From JBDHTO01 sp039808665 (lineage in GTDB: Bacteria > Pseudomonadota > Alphaproteobacteria > Paracaedibacterales > JAKBAR01), in assembly GCA_039808665.1 (NCBI GenBank), contig JBDHTO010000054.1, positions 1 through 8,306 of the forward strand: a stretch of DNA of 8,306 nt, given 5' to 3'. The notes beneath the pieces were generated by a model, which was given only the letters and a program-made list of their open reading frames with translations, did no database searches and had not been told where the DNA came from. Shown piece after piece: positions 5,288-8,306 of this stretch; position 1 is the first letter of the stretch; each line of letters opens with the position of its first letter. Position numbers and translations under genes: made by a program.

Positions 5288-7678
5288 ATGACCTCTCTCG
5301 TTATCGTTGAGTCCCCAGCTAAAGCAAAAACAATCAATAAGTATCTCGGCAAGGGGTTCAATGTGATTGCAAGCTATGGCCATGTTCGGGATCTTCCCTC
5401 AAAAAATGGATCTGTGGATCCTGAAAATCGTTTTTCCATGATTTGGGAGGTGGATAGTCGTTCCAAAAAATATATGGATGCGATTATCAAGGAAGCTAAA
5501 GGCGCTGATCACATCTACCTCGCCACCGACCCGGACAGAGAGGGAGAAGCCATTTCTTGGCATATTGCGCAAATTCTTGAAGAAAAAAAGGCCCTCAAGG
5601 GAAAAACAATTGAGCGTATTGTTTTCAACGAAATTACAAAATCCGCTGTTCAAAATGCTCTTAAAACCCCAAGAACCGTCAATCAGGAGCTTGTGGACGC
5701 CTATCTTGCCAGACGTGCCCTTGACTATCTTGTTGGATTTAATCTGTCTCCCGTTCTTTGGAGAAAGCTACCAGGATCCCGTTCTGCCGGGCGTGTCCAA
5801 TCGGTAGCCCTTAAGATTATCGTCACAAGAGAGCAGGAAATTGAGGCCTTTAAAAGCCAAGAGTACTGGTCCATTGCAGGACAATTTAAAACACCTAAGG
5901 GCGCTGAATTTCTAGCCAAACTTACCCATTTTGATGGAAGTAAGATTGAAAAAATGACCATCAAGGATGGAGCATCCGCTGAGGCGATTGCAAGCGGCCT
6001 TAAGGGACATGACTATACCCTCAGCGCCATTGAGAAAAAGCAGGTTCGCCGCAGTCCCGCAGCCCCATTTATCACATCAACCCTTCAACAAGAAGCTTCT
6101 CGCAAACTCGGCTTTGGCGCCAGCCGCACGATGCAAACAGCGCAAAAGCTTTATGAAGGTATCGCTATTGGCGGAGAAACGACCGGTCTTATTACCTATA
6201 TGAGAACAGATGGTGTACAGCTTTCTGATGAAGCCGTCTCTCAAATTCGCACACATATTCAGGATCAATACGGAAAAGATTATCTTCCCACCTCTCCTAT
6301 TGCCTATAAAACAAAGGCAAAGAATGCCCAAGAAGCTCACGAAGCCATTCGCCCCACAGATATTTCAAGAACACCAGAGAGTTTGCGGCCCTATCTGGAT
6401 GAAGGACAGCTTAAACTCTACGACCTTATTTGGAAACGAACAGTCGCTTGTCAAATGAATCAGGCCATTTTTGACCAAGTCAGCTTGTTCATCGAATCTG
6501 AAAACAAAAAACATAAATTCAAGGCAACTGGATCCACCCTTGTATTTGATGGGTTTCTTCGCGTTTATCAAGAAGGTACAGACGATCACGATGACAAGGA
6601 TGATGATGAAAAACTTCTGCCCAAGGTCGAAGAAAAAGACGCACTTACTCTTTTGAATATTCTCTCTAAGCAGCATTTTACAGAACCTCCACCGCGCTAT
6701 AGCGAAGCAAGCCTTGTCAAAAAGCTTGAAGAGCTTGGCATTGGACGCCCCTCAACATACGCAAGCATTATCCAGGTTCTCCAGGATCGCTCTTATGTGA
6801 CCGTAGATCGTCGGGTCTTTTTCCCCACCGATCGCGGACGTATTGTGACCTCATTCCTTGAGCATTTCTTTAAGCAGTATGTGGAATACGACTTTACAGC
6901 AAAGCTCGAAGAGCAGCTTGATGATATTTCTTCAGGTGCACGTTCTTGGCAAAAAGTAATGACTGATTTTTGGAAGCCTTTTCATGACAATGTAGAAGGC
7001 ACCATGAAAATCGATATCGTCGAGGTGATTCAGACCCTTGAAAAGGATATGGAGCACTACCTTTTTGGGGAGAATACAGAACATACCTGCCCTAAATGTC
7101 AGGCTGGAAAACTTAGCCTAAAGCTTGGGAAATTTGGCTCATTTCTTGGTTGCTCAAACTATCCTGAATGTGCCTTTACCAAACCTGTGGGTGAACAAGA
7201 ATCATCTTCCGAAGGCAGTACTTCTGTAGACGGACCGCGGCTTATTGGTGTCGACCCCAACACAGGGAATGAAATCAACCTTCGCAAGGGACCTTATGGA
7301 CATTACCTCCAGTGGGAAGGCGAAACGGACACTCCCGCAGCCCCTGCAAAGGGAAAGCGCAAAGCTGCCGTACCTAAACCGAAACGAGCAAGCCTCCCAC
7401 CCCTAATGAAGCCAGAGGATGTGACCCTAGAACAGGCTCTTTTCCTCAAAACCCTTCCCCGGTTTGTGGGTGTCTTCCCAGATACGGGAGAGGACATGCA
7501 CCTTAATATTGGGAAATTTGGCCCCTATATCAAGGTGGGCTCGATTTTCGCATCTATCCCAAGAGCCATCTCCCTTTTTGATGTGGATGAAGAAGCAGCT
7601 ATTCCGTTGGTAAGAAAAAAGATCGAAAAAGCAGCCTCAGGAACAACGCGGACCTTTGGGCGAAAAACCAAGAAATAA
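5288..7678 (+). CDS. topA: DNA topoisomerase I (type IA, omega protein)
   Basis: This enzyme relaxes negative supercoils by cutting and rejoining one DNA strand through a 5'-phosphotyrosine intermediate, using Mg2+. The 796-aa protein has the TOPRIM domain with IVESPAKA (E8) and the acidic DPDREGE motif (D81, D83, E85). The core has SAGRVQS (166-172) and GLITYMRTDG with catalytic Y304, then RPSTYASIIQ. The C-terminal part has one four-Cys zinc ribbon (C601, C604, C622, C628), two topoisomerase C-terminal repeats (about 652-680 and 727-757) joined by a Lys/Pro-rich linker, and a basic tail. An acidic run DDHDDKDDDE lies at 432-441. An in-frame TAG at 5282-5284 directly precedes the ATG region, so the start is secure although the AGGA is only 1 nt away; AAGG..AGGG lies further upstream. 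The gene is complete and intact. Confidence 0.98.
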   Translation: MTSLVIVESPAKAKTINKYLGKGFNVIASYGHVRDLPSKNGSVDPENRFSMIWEVDSRSKKYMDAIIKEAKGADHIYLATDPDREGEAISWHIAQILEEKKALKGKTIERIVFNEITKSAVQNALKTPRTVNQELVDAYLARRALDYLVGFNLSPVLWRKLPGSRSAGRVQSVALKIIVTREQEIEAFKSQEYWSIAGQFKTPKGAEFLAKLTHFDGSKIEKMTIKDGASAEAIASGLKGHDYTLSAIEKKQVRRSPAAPFITSTLQQEASRKLGFGASRTMQTAQKLYEGIAIGGETTGLITYMRTDGVQLSDEAVSQIRTHIQDQYGKDYLPTSPIAYKTKAKNAQEAHEAIRPTDISRTPESLRPYLDEGQLKLYDLIWKRTVACQMNQAIFDQVSLFIESENKKHKFKATGSTLVFDGFLRVYQEGTDDHDDKDDDEKLLPKVEEKDALTLLNILSKQHFTEPPPRYSEASLVKKLEELGIGRPSTYASIIQVLQDRSYVTVDRRVFFPTDRGRIVTSFLEHFFKQYVEYDFTAKLEEQLDDISSGARSWQKVMTDFWKPFHDNVEGTMKIDIVEVIQTLEKDMEHYLFGENTEHTCPKCQAGKLSLKLGKFGSFLGCSNYPECAFTKPVGEQESSSEGSTSVDGPRLIGVDPNTGNEINLRKGPYGHYLQWEGETDTPAAPAKGKRKAAVPKPKRASLPPLMKPEDVTLEQALFLKTLPRFVGVFPDTGEDMHLNIGKFGPYIKVGSIFASIPRAISLFDVDEEAAIPLVRKKIEKAASGTTRTFGRKTKK

Positions 7679-7710
7679 AACACTGAACAGATTGCGTGCA
7701 CACACTTAAT

Positions 7711-7733
7711 AAAAAAAGGGGCCTATTGGCCCC
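7711..7733 (-). terminator. Intrinsic terminator of the right-edge minus-strand gene
   Basis: GGGGCC (7718-7723) and GGCCCC (7728-7733) form a perfect 6-bp GC stem with a 4-nt loop. On the minus strand it is followed at once by seven T (7717-7711), then ATT, a textbook rho-independent terminator. It begins 24 bases after the stop of the minus-strand gene. On the plus strand the stem is followed by CCCTAAGG, so it should not be an efficient terminator for topA. Confidence 0.88.
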
Positions 7734-7757
7734 CCCTAAGGTTAGACGAACTTTATT

Positions 7758-8306
7758 TTATACCACAATAAGGTTATTGGGATTTTGTGTATCCAGTGCA
7801 ATAGTATGCTGATCCGCCCAGTTATTTGAGGCAAAAAGCGCCTTTGTAATTCCCTCATCGCCCAGCACTGTTCCAGCACCGTTCGGATTAGAGGCAGTGC
7901 TTGCCGCAACAAGTTCCTCAACAAGTGCCTTATCCCCAACATTGTCGATACTACTAATATCATTCGATGCTGCAAAGAACACACCTTCCCCACTCTGGAA
8001 AGTTGCTGACGGAGAAAGACTTGCATCCCAATTATTGGGATACTCCGTCCCCGCATGTACAGTAAAGCCGAGAATCGTGGCATTTGCGGTTGATGAGTCA
8101 CCCGTATGCAGTTGATTAAGGAGCCATTGATCCAAATCAAGGTTCGTTCCATTAACCTTAAAATTATCAAGATCTCCTGTAATATCTTCACTTAAAACAC
8201 TAAATTTAATTTTGACCACATCATTTAAAGTTGAACTGCTTCCATCCTTGTCCACATAAAAAACAATATTGCTAAGTCCCTGCTGCAACGAAGGCAAATC
8301 AATGGT
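7758..8306 (-). CDS. C-terminal end of an unidentified, possibly secreted/adhesin-like protein (5' end off the window)
   Basis: The last 182 codons of a gene entering from the right edge are visible, ending in TAA. The frame is open to the edge, and the TTG at 8297 is internal rather than a start. The residues lack Cys, have few Lys, and are rich in Asn, Asp, Ser, Thr and Ala, with segments such as FYVDKDGSSSTLND, VNGTNLDLDQWL and NNWDASLSPSATF. This composition, together with the hydrophobic terminus NNLIVV, resembles the ends of large type I-secreted or cadherin/VCBS-like surface proteins, but no RTX nonapeptide is seen in this portion, so the function is inference. A strong intrinsic terminator follows the stop, supporting a real gene end. 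An overlapping reading frame at 7742-8191 looks like a shadow. Confidence 0.7.
   Translation of the reverse strand, partial: TIDLPSLQQGLSNIVFYVDKDGSSSTLNDVVKIKFSVLSEDITGDLDNFKVNGTNLDLDQWLLNQLHTGDSSTANATILGFTVHAGTEYPNNWDASLSPSATFQSGEGVFFAASNDISSIDNVGDKALVEELVAASTASNPNGAGTVLGDEGITKALFASNNWADQHTIALDTQNPNNLIVV

Noticed and set aside
7711..7736. Terminator for topA on the plus strand
   Set aside because: The hairpin has no T run after it on the plus strand; the T run exists only on the minus strand.
7742..8191. Minus-strand 149-aa frame overlapping the right-edge gene
   Set aside because: It is basic, unlike any recognisable family, and sits in a shifted frame. The 7758-8306 frame runs to the window edge with a composition typical of a structured protein.

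Overview
The window looks like a chromosomal stretch of an alphaproteobacterium of moderate-to-low GC content. The evidence is a bacterial ELM1-family protein (frequent in Alphaproteobacteria), a GcrA-like N-terminal helix-turn-helix in a small gene, and a glutamyl-tRNA synthetase resembling alphaproteobacterial ones. A Holosporales-like or related host-associated lineage is possible but is only an impression from protein style. No tRNA, rRNA, insertion sequence, integrase or CRISPR array is visible. No gene-free stretch exceeds 300 bases.

Layout. (1) 1-1610, minus: a secreted CopA-type multicopper oxidase, cut by the left edge before its last copper-ligand motif, with a long His/Met-rich insert. 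(2) 1611-1762: short divergent intergenic region with weak promoter candidates. (3) 1763-3148, plus: gltX. (4) 3152-5039, minus: a compact overlapping three-gene operon. It reads from a small HTH protein (5039-4617) through an unknown 184-aa protein (4623-4069) to an ELM1/DUF1022 protein (4096-3152), which meets gltX tail-to-tail with 3 bp between the stop codons. (5) 5040-5287: AT-rich divergent intergenic region with one promoter candidate per direction. (6) 5288-7678, plus: topA, complete. (7) 7711-7733: a strong intrinsic terminator working on the minus strand. (8) 7758-8306, minus: the C-terminal end of a Cys-free, Asn/Asp/Ser-rich protein that enters from the right edge and may be exported.

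How the parts relate. gltX and topA are housekeeping genes for translation and DNA topology. The multicopper oxidase is an envelope copper-tolerance function and no partner gene is visible beside it. The least understood part is the minus-strand operon: a putative DNA-binding protein and an uncharacterised protein are translationally coupled to a GT-B-like ELM1 homologue whose bacterial role is not established. No complete, recognisably new defence or mobile system is present; that operon is the best candidate for undescribed biology.
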